Assembly (NCBI RefSeq): GCF_900635445.1
Contig: NZ_LR134117.1
Span: 1,612,001 to 1,676,000 of the forward strand
DNA length: 64,000 nucleotides
Source of the DNA: Serratia odorifera
Lineage (GTDB): Bacteria; Pseudomonadota; Gammaproteobacteria; Enterobacterales; Enterobacteriaceae
Direction of reading: 5' to 3'
Position numbers and translations under genes: made by a program. Below, piece after piece: positions 20,338-28,330 of this stretch (its first letter is position 1; each line of letters begins with the position of its first letter). Under the pieces are notes generated by a model that was given only the letters and a program-made list of their open reading frames with translations, was not told the DNA's origin and did no database searches.

Positions 20338-21492
20338 ATGAAAGCATTACATTTCGGAGCCGGGAATATCGGTCGTGGTTTTATCGGTAAACTGTTGGCC
20401 GATGCGCACGCCGAACTGACTTTTGCTGACGTCAACCAAACGGTGCTGGATGAAATCAACCAGCGACACGGCTACCAGGTACAGGTGGTGGGCGAACAGG
20501 CGCGCGTTGAACCGGTAAACAACGTCAACGCGGTGAACAGCGGCAGTGAGGAGGCGTTGGCGCTGATTGCCGAGGTCGACCTCATCACCACCGCCGTTGG
20601 CCCGCAGGTGCTGGAAAGAATCGCCGGTACGCTGGCCAGAGGGCTGATCAGACGCCAGCAGCAGGGTAATCAGGCCGCGCTGAACATCATTGCCTGTGAA
20701 AACATGGTGCGCGGCACCAGCCAACTGAAGCAGCACGTGTTCGCCGCGCTGACGGCAGAACAGCAGGCGTGGGTAGAGCAACACATCGGCTTCGTCGATT
20801 CTGCGGTGGATCGCATCGTGCCGCCGGCCAGGGCCGACAGCCAGGATCCACTGGAAGTGACGGTGGAAACCTTCAGCGAGTGGATTGTCGATCAAACCCA
20901 GTTCAAGGGAACGCCGCCGGCGATCGCCGGTATGGAACTGACCGACAACCTGATGGCGTTCGTCGAGCGCAAACTGTTCACCCTGAATACCGGTCATGCC
21001 ATCACCGCCTATCTTGGCCAACAGGCCGGTCTGGACACCATTCGCGATGCGATTCTCGATCGGCAGATTCGGCGGGTAGTGAAAGGTGCGATGGAGGAGA
21101 GCGGTGCGGTGTTGATCAAACGCTACGATTTTGACCCGGCGAAGCACGCCGCCTACATCGAGAAAATCCTTGGCCGTTTTGAAAACCCGTATCTGCATGA
21201 CGAGGTAGAGCGCGTCGGGCGCCAACCGTTGCGCAAACTGAGCGCCGGCGATCGGCTGATCAAACCGCTGCTGGGCACGCTGGAGTACGGCTTGCCGCAC
21301 GATAACCTGATCCAGGGCATCGCCGCTGCCATGCACTACCGCAGCGAGCAGGATCCGCAGGCGCAACAGCTGGTGGAACTGCTGAATACCCACGGACCAA
21401 AAGCCACGCTGGTTCAGCTTTCCGGGCTGCCGGCGGACAGCGAGGTTGTAGAAAACGCCGTGGCTGTGTATAACGCCATGCAACGCCGCTAG
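20338..21492 (+). CDS. mtlD: Mannitol-1-phosphate 5-dehydrogenase
   Basis: Oxidises mannitol-1-phosphate to fructose-6-phosphate with NAD+, the cytoplasmic step after MtlA. It is 384 residues, against 382 in E. coli. The ATG at 20338 is chosen over upstream in-frame codons because it starts MKALHFGAGNIGRGFIG, which holds the NAD-binding GAGNIGRG, and has AGGAAGG upstream. The catalytic-region motifs DNLMAFVERKLFTLNTGHA are intact. Second gene of the mtl operon. Confidence 0.96.
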   Translation: MKALHFGAGNIGRGFIGKLLADAHAELTFADVNQTVLDEINQRHGYQVQVVGEQARVEPVNNVNAVNSGSEEALALIAEVDLITTAVGPQVLERIAGTLARGLIRRQQQGNQAALNIIACENMVRGTSQLKQHVFAALTAEQQAWVEQHIGFVDSAVDRIVPPARADSQDPLEVTVETFSEWIVDQTQFKGTPPAIAGMELTDNLMAFVERKLFTLNTGHAITAYLGQQAGLDTIRDAILDRQIRRVVKGAMEESGAVLIKRYDFDPAKHAAYIEKILGRFENPYLHDEVERVGRQPLRKLSAGDRLIKPLLGTLEYGLPHDNLIQGIAAAMHYRSEQDPQAQQLVELLNTHGPKATLVQLSGLPADSEVVENAVAVYNAMQRR

Positions 21493-21594
21493 GTTTGAGA
21501 GTGGGCAGTACTCGAACTCCGCACGCACTTGGTGTACGCTCCGGGGGCGGCGTGCTGTCCACTTCCGGGCCAACCTCTATTGGCAATGAACCAA

Positions 21595-21621
21595 AGGGTG
21601 ATGCAGCCAATCAATCACCCT
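21595..21621 (+). promoter_or_regulatory. Hairpin just before mtlR
   Basis: 8-bp stem AGGGTGAT / ATCACCCT with an 11-base loop ending nine bases before the likely mtlR start. It may limit mtlR translation or transcription; this is untested. Confidence 0.4.
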
Positions 21622-21629
21622 ATTACGCC

Positions 21630-22196
21630 ATGCGAAAAGCGACGATGATCGAGACTCAGGCATTTGAAAATCAGGTTCTGGAAAAGCTCAACGCCGGCAA
21701 GACGGTGCGCGGGTTTCTGATCGCAGCGGTTGAACTGCTGGCAGACGCGCTCAACGTGTTGGTGATGCAGGTTTTCCGCAAGGACGACTACGCGGTAAAG
21801 TATGCCGTCGAACCGCTATTGTCCGGCGCCGGACCGCTGGGTGAGCTGTCGGTACGGCTGAAACTGCTGTACGGACTGGGGGTGATCTCCCGCCACGAAT
21901 ACGAAGATGCCGAACTGTTGATGGCGATGCGGGAAGAGCTTAACCACGACGGCGCCGAATACCGTTTTGTCGATGACGAAATACTCGGCCCGTTTGGGGA
22001 GCTGCACTGCGTGACGGCGCTGCCGCCGGTACCGACCTTCCTGCAGCCCGGCGAGGCGGATGAATCGCTGATTGCCATGCAACGCCAGCGTTACCAGCAG
22101 ATGGTGCGTTCCACCATGGTATTGTCGGTGACCGAGCTGATTGCCGGCATCGGCGCCAAGCAGCCTTCGCGCCTTTCTCCTCTCGGACCGCCTTAA
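21630..22196 (+). CDS. mtlR: Mannitol operon repressor MtlR
   Basis: Negative regulator of the mannitol operon, about 188 residues, last gene of mtlADR. Strong match to E. coli MtlR: ETQAFENQVLEKLNAGKTVRGFLI, then FRKDDYAVKYAVEPLL, DDEILGPFGELHCV and RSTMVLSVTELI. MtlR has no classical DNA-binding fold and how it represses is unclear. The start is uncertain: ATG 21630 (MRKATMIETQ) fits the family length, ATG 21645 is also possible, and neither has a strong ribosome-binding site. The last four bases overlap the convergent exporter gene. Confidence 0.9.
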   Translation: MRKATMIETQAFENQVLEKLNAGKTVRGFLIAAVELLADALNVLVMQVFRKDDYAVKYAVEPLLSGAGPLGELSVRLKLLYGLGVISRHEYEDAELLMAMREELNHDGAEYRFVDDEILGPFGELHCVTALPPVPTFLQPGEADESLIAMQRQRYQQMVRSTMVLSVTELIAGIGAKQPSRLSPLGPP

Positions 22197-22801
22197 GCGA
22201 ACGCCGCACGCCATTCGTCAAACAGTAACCAGGCCGCAGTGAGCGCCATCAGGCCGGCCATCACGCCATTGAATAACCGCAATTTCCACGCCACGCGCAG
22301 CGCATCCCGCAGCCGATCGCCCAATATCGCCCACACCATCACGCAAGGGAAGTTCAGCAGCGTGAAGCCGGCTATTACCCACAGGGTATGGCTCAGACTG
22401 GCGCCGGTGCGCGGCGTAAACAGGATCGCGACGTTAATTGCCATCAGCCAGGCCTTTGGGTTGACCGCCTGAAACAGTGCGCCGCTGACAAAGCGCATCG
22501 GCTGCGCCTGCTGTTTCGACGCCGGCGAAGCGGCATTGAACAGTTTCCATGACAGCCACAGCAGATAGGCGCAGCCGATCACCGCCAGCGGAAAACGCAA
22601 TACCGTGGCCCAATTGAGAATGGCAGCCAGCAGGCTGGTGGTCAGCACCAACTGTAGCGCACAGCCGGCGCTGATGCCGAACAGCATCGGCAGGGTACGA
22701 CGCAGACCGAAGTTAACGCCGGACGAGGCCAGCAGCAGATTGTTCGGACCGGGGGTGATCGACATGACGGTCACGTAGCTGACAAAGGCTGTATCGAGCA
22801 T
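22193..22801 (-). CDS. LysE/RhtB-family amino-acid exporter
   Basis: Inner-membrane protein of 202 residues with about six hydrophobic segments. The family signature SITPGPNNLLLASSGVNFG is at residues 14-32, and NPKAWLMAI near residues 113-121 is a second hallmark. Such proteins export amino acids such as homoserine, threonine, lysine or cysteine derivatives. The substrate here is not shown. It is divergent from a MocR-type regulator with 139 bases between the starts, so the regulator probably controls it. Confidence 0.87.
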   Translation of the reverse strand: MLDTAFVSYVTVMSITPGPNNLLLASSGVNFGLRRTLPMLFGISAGCALQLVLTTSLLAAILNWATVLRFPLAVIGCAYLLWLSWKLFNAASPASKQQAQPMRFVSGALFQAVNPKAWLMAINVAILFTPRTGASLSHTLWVIAGFTLLNFPCVMVWAILGDRLRDALRVAWKLRLFNGVMAGLMALTAAWLLFDEWRAAFA

Positions 22802-22940
22802 GGGAGGTTCCTTAAACGGTAGTGGGCAACAACCTCCAGCATAAGGCGTGACCTGATGTGGTGACAGAAGCAGAAAACAGCTATTGTAATGGGTACAATC
22901 ATGTTTATTGCCAACTGTACCCCTGGTTCGGAGAGAAACT

Positions 22941-24405
22941 GTGACCCTGCTCGATGAAAGCCCGGAAGTTCGCTACCTGCAACTGGCGGATACGCTGGCG
23001 GAAGCCATCCGCCGCGGCGTGCTGATGCCCGGCAGCCGACTGCCTTCGGTACGGCGCTGCGCGCAGTCACACCGCGTCAGCATCAATACGGTGGTGGCGG
23101 CCTATCGCACGCTGGAAGATCGTGGGCTGGTCGAGGCGCGGCCGCAGTCCGGGTTTTACGTGCGCAGCATACTGCCGGCGCCAAAAACGCCTTCGGCTCC
23201 CGGTACGCGTATTGAGGCACCGGCCGATAACGTGCTGGCGCTGATCGATACGGTATTTGCCGCACAGCAGAACCCGGCATTTACCAACATTTCGCTCGCC
23301 TGCCCACAGACCGCGGATTTTTATCCTGGCGGCAAGCTGAGCCGCATGTTGGCGTCGCAATTACGCCGTCAGCCGGATCTGATCGGCAAATACGCTTTGC
23401 CGCCCGGCAGCCCACGGCTGCGCCAGCAAATCGCCCGGCGAGCGTTGACGCTCGGCATGTTGCTCGATCCGGCCGATATCACGCTGACGCATGGCTGCAT
23501 GGAGGCCTTGCAGCTGGCGCTGCGGGTGACCACGCAACCGGGAGATTGCGTTGGACTGGAATCGCCCACCTATTTCTACCTGCTGCCGTTGCTGGCCAGT
23601 CTGGGGCTGAAGGCGATTGAAATTCCCACCGATCCGCAACATGGCCTATCGCTGGACGCGTTGGAACTGCTGCTGAACGAACGGCGGTTGAATGCGGTGA
23701 TCGCCATGCCGACGGTGCAGAATCCGTTGGGATGCACGCTGCCGCTGGCGGCCAAGAAACGCTTGGCGCGCCTGATGAACGATCATCAGGTGCCGTTGAT
23801 TGAAGACGGGTTATACGCCGAGCTGCAATTCGGCGCCACCCAGTCACCGTCGGTTAAATCGTTCGACCGCGACGGCTGGGTGCTGTTCTGCTCCAGCTTC
23901 ACCAAAACGCTGGCGCCGGATTTTCGCGTCGGTTGGGTAGCCGGTGGGCGGTTTACCGACGCGTTGCGCAAGCTGAAGGCGGTGTCGTCGATGGCCGAAT
24001 CGCAATTGCTGTGCGAAACGCTGGCGACGTTCCTGGAAAATGGCGGCTACGATCATCATCTGCGCAATTTGCGCAAACGCTACGCCGCGCAGCTGGATGA
24101 GGCGCGCGCGCTGATTGCCGCCACTTTCCGCGCGGTACGCTGGCAACCCAGCCAGCCGGCGGATTTGTCTTCTGGGTGGAATTCCCGCCGGGGGTGGACA
24201 GCGAACGGCTGTTTCACCAGTTGCTGAAAGAGCAAATCTGCCTGACGCCGGGCACGCTGTATTCACCGAGCGGGCGTTACCGTAACGGACTGCGGCTTTC
24301 TTGCTGTTATCCGTTCAATGCGCGCTACAGCCATGCGCTGGCGCGGGTTGGCGCCAAGGCCTGCGAGATGAGCGGTCTGCCGCCGGGGATCGCAGCAGGC
24401 GAGTA
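22941..24405 (+). CDS. MocR-type (GntR + aminotransferase) regulator, one-base deletion
   Basis: Transcription factor with an N-terminal GntR winged helix (YLQLADTLAEAIRRGVLMPGSRLPSVRRCAQ) and a C-terminal class I aminotransferase-like domain that binds PLP. The PLP-lysine region is SSFTKTLAPDFRVGW. I use GTG 22941 with GGAGAG upstream. Near 24160 CAGCCGGCGGATTT should be CAGCCGGGCGGATTT, giving PAGGFVFWVEFPPGVDSERL; the shifted frame then runs through GTLYSPSGRYRNGLRLSCCYPF to a stop near 24405. Full length is about 488 residues. MocR regulators sense amino-acid or vitamin B6-type ligands and usually control the adjacent gene, here the LysE exporter. Confidence 0.87.
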
Positions 24406-24479
24406 ACTGTGCGCGCATTTTGCTACAATGCAGCAAATTCCTTTTTAACGTGCCGATTGCGGCACCCCAGGCAGAGACC

Positions 24480-24842
24480 ATGAAAGAGAAAGAAAAGGCA
24501 GAGATCAAGCGCCTTAGCGACCTGCTGGACGCACTGAACCATAAAGACGCTAATGTGATCCAACAGGGCAATCCGGATCTGATTGCGCAACATCAAAAAG
24601 AAAAAGACAAACTGGCGGCGGAAATCGAGCGTCTGAAGAACGTGCGCGTCGAGAAGCTGAGCAACGAAGCGCAGAAGCTGCAGCAGTTGCCGTTCAGCCG
24701 TGAAATCACCAAGAAAGAGCAGGCCGATATGGGCGCGCTGAAGAAAAGCGCACGCGGTCTGGTGGTGGTGCACCCGATGACCGCGCTGGGCCGTGAAATG
24801 GGTTTGAAAGTGGTCACCGGCTACGCGAAAAAAGCCTTCTGA
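24480..24842 (+). CDS. yibL: YibL, ribosome-associated protein of unknown role
   Basis: Highly charged protein of 120 residues, same length as E. coli YibL. A coiled-coil-like N-terminal half (KEKEKAEIKRLSDLLDAL, then EKDKLAAEIERLKN) leads to the conserved C-terminal stretch ITKKEQADMGALKKSARGL and VVVHPMTALGREMGL. In E. coli yibL follows mtlR. Here an exporter/regulator pair has been inserted between them. E. coli YibL has been reported with ribosomes; its function is not known. Confidence 0.93.
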   Translation: MKEKEKAEIKRLSDLLDALNHKDANVIQQGNPDLIAQHQKEKDKLAAEIERLKNVRVEKLSNEAQKLQQLPFSREITKKEQADMGALKKSARGLVVVHPMTALGREMGLKVVTGYAKKAF

Positions 24843-24850
24843 TACCCTAT

Positions 24851-24878
24851 GCAGCGGGAGAGTTGCTCCCCCCGCTGC
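24851..24878. terminator. Hairpin between convergent yibL and methyltransferase genes
   Basis: 8-bp stem GCAGCGGG / CCCGCTGC nine bases after the yibL stop. There is no U-run, so it is probably a weak bidirectional terminator. Confidence 0.5.
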
Positions 24879-24896
24879 CGAATGCCGTCACCGCCG

Positions 24897-25670
24897 TTAA
24901 CCGAGCTTGTGAGTAACAAACGCCTTGGTTTGATACGGTACGGTGATCTTCTCCTGCCCGTGCAATTCCTCTTGCTGCGCCACCAGTTGGCGAACCTGTT
25001 CGATCACCTGCTCTTGCTGTGCCTGCGGCAACGCGGCGATAAAGCTGGTTGAGCGAACGCGATTATACAGCACGTCCTCGACCGCACCGTGGTGGCCAAA
25101 CATAAAGGCTTGTTCATGCAGCGGCGCGAACCCTTTGCCGGGGAACAGCCGGCGCCATTCACCGGTATAAAAGCGCGGTGCATCGCCCTGGTAGCGGTCG
25201 ACGATCTGATTCAATTTGCGCACCCAACTGACGCGCGCATCGCGCGAATTCCACACCAGGCCGAGCTTGCCGCCGGGTTTGAGGATGCGCTGGATTTCAG
25301 CCAGCGCCTGTGGCGTCGCGAACCAGTGGAACGACTGGGCGCAGACCACCGCATCGACGGATTCATCCGCTAGCGGCAGGGCATCGGTGGTGGCCGCCAG
25401 CGTTTTTACCTGCGGCAGCGCCGCGGCGAGCCTGTCGAGCATCGGTGCGATCGGCTCGACGGCAATCACCTCTGCCCCGCTATCCAGCAGGCGTGGCGTG
25501 AATTTACCGGTACCGGCACCCAGATCGATTACCGTTTTACCGGCCTGCAGGCCGATGTCGTTACGCAGCCAGTCGGCGATCTCCGCCGGGTAGCCCGGCC
25601 GCCCCTTGACGTAGTGGTCAGCGTTACTCTGGTAACCGGTGGCTGCGGCGTGGTGAATGGATTGTGTCAT
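24897..25670 (-). CDS. Class I SAM-dependent methyltransferase
   Basis: Cytoplasmic methyltransferase of 257 residues with the Rossmann motif I VIDLGAGTGKFT, acidic motif II AVEP and post-I signatures DAVVCAQSFHWF and LKPGGKLGLVWNSRD. The ATG at 25670 is preferred because AGGAG lies seven bases before it. The FHW segment is common in the UbiE/Tam-like group of small-molecule methyltransferases. The substrate cannot be told from sequence or neighbours. The stop of yiiM lies 21 bases upstream, so the two are likely cotranscribed. Confidence 0.85.
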   Translation of the reverse strand: MTQSIHHAAATGYQSNADHYVKGRPGYPAEIADWLRNDIGLQAGKTVIDLGAGTGKFTPRLLDSGAEVIAVEPIAPMLDRLAAALPQVKTLAATTDALPLADESVDAVVCAQSFHWFATPQALAEIQRILKPGGKLGLVWNSRDARVSWVRKLNQIVDRYQGDAPRFYTGEWRRLFPGKGFAPLHEQAFMFGHHGAVEDVLYNRVRSTSFIAALPQAQQEQVIEQVRQLVAQQEELHGQEKITVPYQTKAFVTHKLG

Positions 25671-25691
25671 ATCTTCTCCTGCCATGATGAT

Positions 25692-26363
25692 TCAGCGGCC
25701 CAGCAGGCGGCGGTCAAAGTCTTCGATCTTGCCTTCGCTGATACGCAGCAGCAGGGTTTTGCTCCAGCTGGCGGACAGCCCGGCGACCGACAGTAAACGG
25801 CGATACTGTTCTTCGTCAAACGGCATGTGCCAGGCGATGCCAATGGCCTCGGCCACCGACACCTCGCTGTTGCGCGTCATCAGCTCCAGCGGACGATCGC
25901 TGCTGACCAGCCCGGGGGAAATAACCCGGTATAGCCAGCCGCAGCGGCCACTGTGCTGCATCAGCACCGACAGATCGTCAATAGCGAAATGATAGTTGAG
26001 TTTGAAGCACGGCGAGCGCGGCTGGGTCACCTGAATCAATGCCTCGCCCCAGCGGAAGATATCGCCCATAAACACCTGGTGTTCGGTCAGGCCTGCGGTG
26101 GACAGGTTTTCGCCGAACGCCGGCGCGCTGAACAGATCGGCCTGCGCCGGGAACTGTTCGCGCCAGTGGGCGTAATGTTCGCGCGGGTAGTGGCACAGCG
26201 CGCGATCCGGGCCGCCGTGAAAGCTTTTTTCTGCCTGTTGATCGCCTTCCAGGCCGAGCGGCGTCAGCTTGACGGCGCCGTCCACCTGGCGTTTGGCGAT
26301 CGCGCTGGGGCGTCCGCCGTCATAGGGTTGGATCTGGCCGATATAAACTTCAGGGTGATGCAT
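25692..26363 (-). CDS. yiiM: MOSC-domain protein YiiM
   Basis: Molybdenum-cofactor-binding MOSC protein of 223 residues matching E. coli YiiM (PREHY-W, GENLSTAGLTE, MGDIFRWGEALIQVTQPRSPCFKLNYHF). The conserved cysteine in SPCFKLN is the expected Mo ligand. E. coli YiiM reduces N-hydroxylated bases such as 6-hydroxylaminopurine. It lies near sodA as in E. coli, where kdgT separates them. Confidence 0.93.
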   Translation of the reverse strand: MHHPEVYIGQIQPYDGGRPSAIAKRQVDGAVKLTPLGLEGDQQAEKSFHGGPDRALCHYPREHYAHWREQFPAQADLFSAPAFGENLSTAGLTEHQVFMGDIFRWGEALIQVTQPRSPCFKLNYHFAIDDLSVLMQHSGRCGWLYRVISPGLVSSDRPLELMTRNSEVSVAEAIGIAWHMPFDEEQYRRLLSVAGLSASWSKTLLLRISEGKIEDFDRRLLGR

Positions 26364-26549
26364 AGCGCCTCCGTTTCGCTTACCCGGCGTCCGGCGCTGG
26401 GGCTGAAATGCGCTGGCGGTGGGGTAAAGTTGTCAGGAAAACAGCATAGCCTGACTGGCGGTTTTTATGCGCGCCTTTTACGCTCGCCGCGCAAATTTAA
26501 TCGCCCTGAGCTGGGCAGCATGCGGGGGGTATTCTGGCGAACGCCAGGC

Positions 26550-26576
26550 AAAAAAATGCCCGCGTTAAGCGGGCAT
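26550..26576 (-). terminator. Rho-independent terminator of sodA
   Basis: On the sodA strand an 8-bp stem ATGCCCGC / GCGGGCAT with a five-base loop is followed by seven T residues, about 20 bases after the stop. Confidence 0.92.
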
Positions 26577-26595
26577 CGACAGGGCGTGGCGCGAA

Positions 26596-27216
26596 TTACT
26601 TCTTCGCCGCGAAGCGTGCTGCTGCTTCGTCCCAGTTAACCACGTTCCAGAATGCCTTGATGTAATCAGGACGTTTGTTCTGATACTTCAGGTAGTAAGC
26701 GTGTTCCCACACGTCCAGACCGACGATAGGGAAACCGGATGCGCCGGCAACCGCTTCGCCCATCAGCGGGCTGTCCTGGTTAGCGGTGGAAACAACCGCC
26801 AGTTTGTCGCCTTTCAGCACCAGCCAGGCCCAACCGGAACCGAAACGGGTTGCAGCGGCTTTTTCGAACTCTTCCTGGAATTTCTCAACGCTGCCGAAGT
26901 CGCGCTCGATGGCCGCCTTCAGATCGCCAGACAGGGTGGTGCCGGTTTTCAGGCCTTTCCAGAACAGGCTATGGTTAGCGTGGCCGCCTGCGTTGTTACG
27001 CATGAAAGTGCGCTTGTCGGCTGGCACTTTGTCCAGATCCTGGATCAGCTCTTCAACGCTCAGCGAAGCCAGCTCAGGGTATGCTTCCAGCACGGTGTTG
27101 GCGTTGTTGACGTAGGTCTGATGGTGTTTGGTGTGATGGATTTCCATCGTCTGCTTGTCAAAGTGCGGTTCCAGTGCGTCGTAAGCGTACGGCAGTGATG
27201 GCAGTGAATAACTCAT
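26596..27216 (-). CDS. sodA: Manganese superoxide dismutase
   Basis: Converts superoxide to hydrogen peroxide and oxygen in the cytoplasm; 206 residues as in E. coli. Metal ligands H27, H82, D168 and H172 are all present (EIHHTKHH, ANHSLFW, LDVWEHAYY). The Mn-type glycine-rich segment NNAGGHANHSLFWKG is intact. ATG 27216 starts MSYSLPSLPYAYDAL, the family N-terminus; upstream in-frame codons are not used. A Fur-box match lies upstream, as expected for sodA, and a strong terminator follows. Confidence 0.97.
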   Translation of the reverse strand: MSYSLPSLPYAYDALEPHFDKQTMEIHHTKHHQTYVNNANTVLEAYPELASLSVEELIQDLDKVPADKRTFMRNNAGGHANHSLFWKGLKTGTTLSGDLKAAIERDFGSVEKFQEEFEKAAATRFGSGWAWLVLKGDKLAVVSTANQDSPLMGEAVAGASGFPIVGLDVWEHAYYLKYQNKRPDYIKAFWNVVNWDEAAARFAAKK

Positions 27217-27296
27217 GATCATCGTCTCCAGTGTTGTTGGGCGGCGCAAGGTTGTAAGCACCGCGTAAGCAGTCGGATCATTATAGTTAATTAAAT

Positions 27297-27315
27297 GATA
27301 TTGAAAATGATTATC
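27297..27315 (-). promoter_or_regulatory. Fur box upstream of sodA
   Basis: GATATTGAAAATGATTATC matches 16 of 19 positions of the Fur consensus GATAATGATAATCATTATC, 80-100 bases before the sodA start. E. coli sodA is repressed by Fur and also controlled by SoxRS and ArcA. Confidence 0.8.
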
Positions 27316-27343
27316 AATGCCTGATGATTTGTGTGGTTTTGTT

Positions 27344-28171
27344 TTAATCAACGATACGCTGCGGATGGCTAAACACCGTGGCGCGGCCGGTGCGGCTGAA
27401 TCCGACCAGCGTTAGATTGCTGCGTTCGGCGATCTCTACCGCCAAAGAAGTGGCAGCAGAAACAACGAATAAGATTTCCACGCCGCACATGGCGGTTTTT
27501 TGTACCATTTCGTAACTGGCGCGGCTGGAGGCCAGTAGCGCGCCGTGCTGCCAGCCCTGCCCGGCACGCACGCCGAGCAGTTTGTCGAGCGCCACGTGGC
27601 GGCCAATGTCTTCACAGCCGCCCAGCATCTCGCCCTGCGGCGTGATCCAACTGGCGGCGTGGGTACAGCCGGTCAGTTGACCGACCTGTTGCACCTGGCG
27701 TAACTGTGCCAGCGCGCGGTCAAGATTGGCCAGCGAGAAGCGCTGACTGAACGGCAGCGGCGGGATGGGGCGATAGATGTCCGCCAACTGTTCGATACCG
27801 CACACGCCGCAGCCGGTGCGGCCGGCCAACGCACGACGGCGCTGCTTGAGCTCGGCGAAACGGCGACTGGAAAGCGCGATATCCACTTCCAGTCCGTTAC
27901 ACACCTGATTAATCTCTATACTGTAAATGTCGCGCGGTGACGCGATGATGCCTTCCGACAGCGAGAATCCCAGGGCGAACGCCTCGAGATCCTTGGGAGA
28001 ACACATCATCACTACGTGCGAAATACCGTTATAGACCAGAGCCACCGGCACTTCTTCTGCCAGCCAGTCCTGTTGGGCAGTAGCCAACTGACCGCGTTGA
28101 AATACCGCAGTGCGGCTCACACCTGTGAGCGCGATCGCATTTGTTTGCTGCTCTGGGTCTATATTGTTCAC
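27344..28171 (-). CDS. fdhD: Formate dehydrogenase sulfurtransferase FdhD
   Basis: Moves sulfur from IscS to the molybdenum cofactor, which is needed to activate formate dehydrogenases. About 275 residues. The essential CGVCG pair (E. coli C121 and C124) and the strongly conserved RRRALAGRTG before it are intact, as are GQLTGCTHAA and the DIGRHVALDKLLG motif. I prefer GTG 28171 (AGGTG upstream, length like E. coli) over TTG 28195. It is divergent from fdoG, the enzyme it activates. Confidence 0.95.
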   Translation of the reverse strand: MNNIDPEQQTNAIALTGVSRTAVFQRGQLATAQQDWLAEEVPVALVYNGISHVVMMCSPKDLEAFALGFSLSEGIIASPRDIYSIEINQVCNGLEVDIALSSRRFAELKQRRRALAGRTGCGVCGIEQLADIYRPIPPLPFSQRFSLANLDRALAQLRQVQQVGQLTGCTHAASWITPQGEMLGGCEDIGRHVALDKLLGVRAGQGWQHGALLASSRASYEMVQKTAMCGVEILFVVSAATSLAVEIAERSNLTLVGFSRTGRATVFSHPQRIVD

Positions 28172-28201
28172 TTTACTGGCACCTGTTTGTAACAACCACA
28201 G

Positions 28202-28215
28202 TTACCGTATGGTAA
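28202..28215. promoter_or_regulatory. Palindrome between divergent fdhD and fdoG
   Basis: TTACC-GTAT-GGTAA, a 14-bp inverted repeat in the 159-base divergent promoter region. It may be an operator for a regulator of the formate dehydrogenase genes. It does not match FNR or NarL consensus. Confidence 0.3.
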
Positions 28216-28330
28216 TATGTGGCGGTTGTATCGTTATAAATATAACAACGGTTATTTTAGCGCTTCACGCTTCGGCGGGGAAAGCGCATTCGAAACAATG
28301 TGACAATCGCGATAGAGAAAGGAGATCCCC

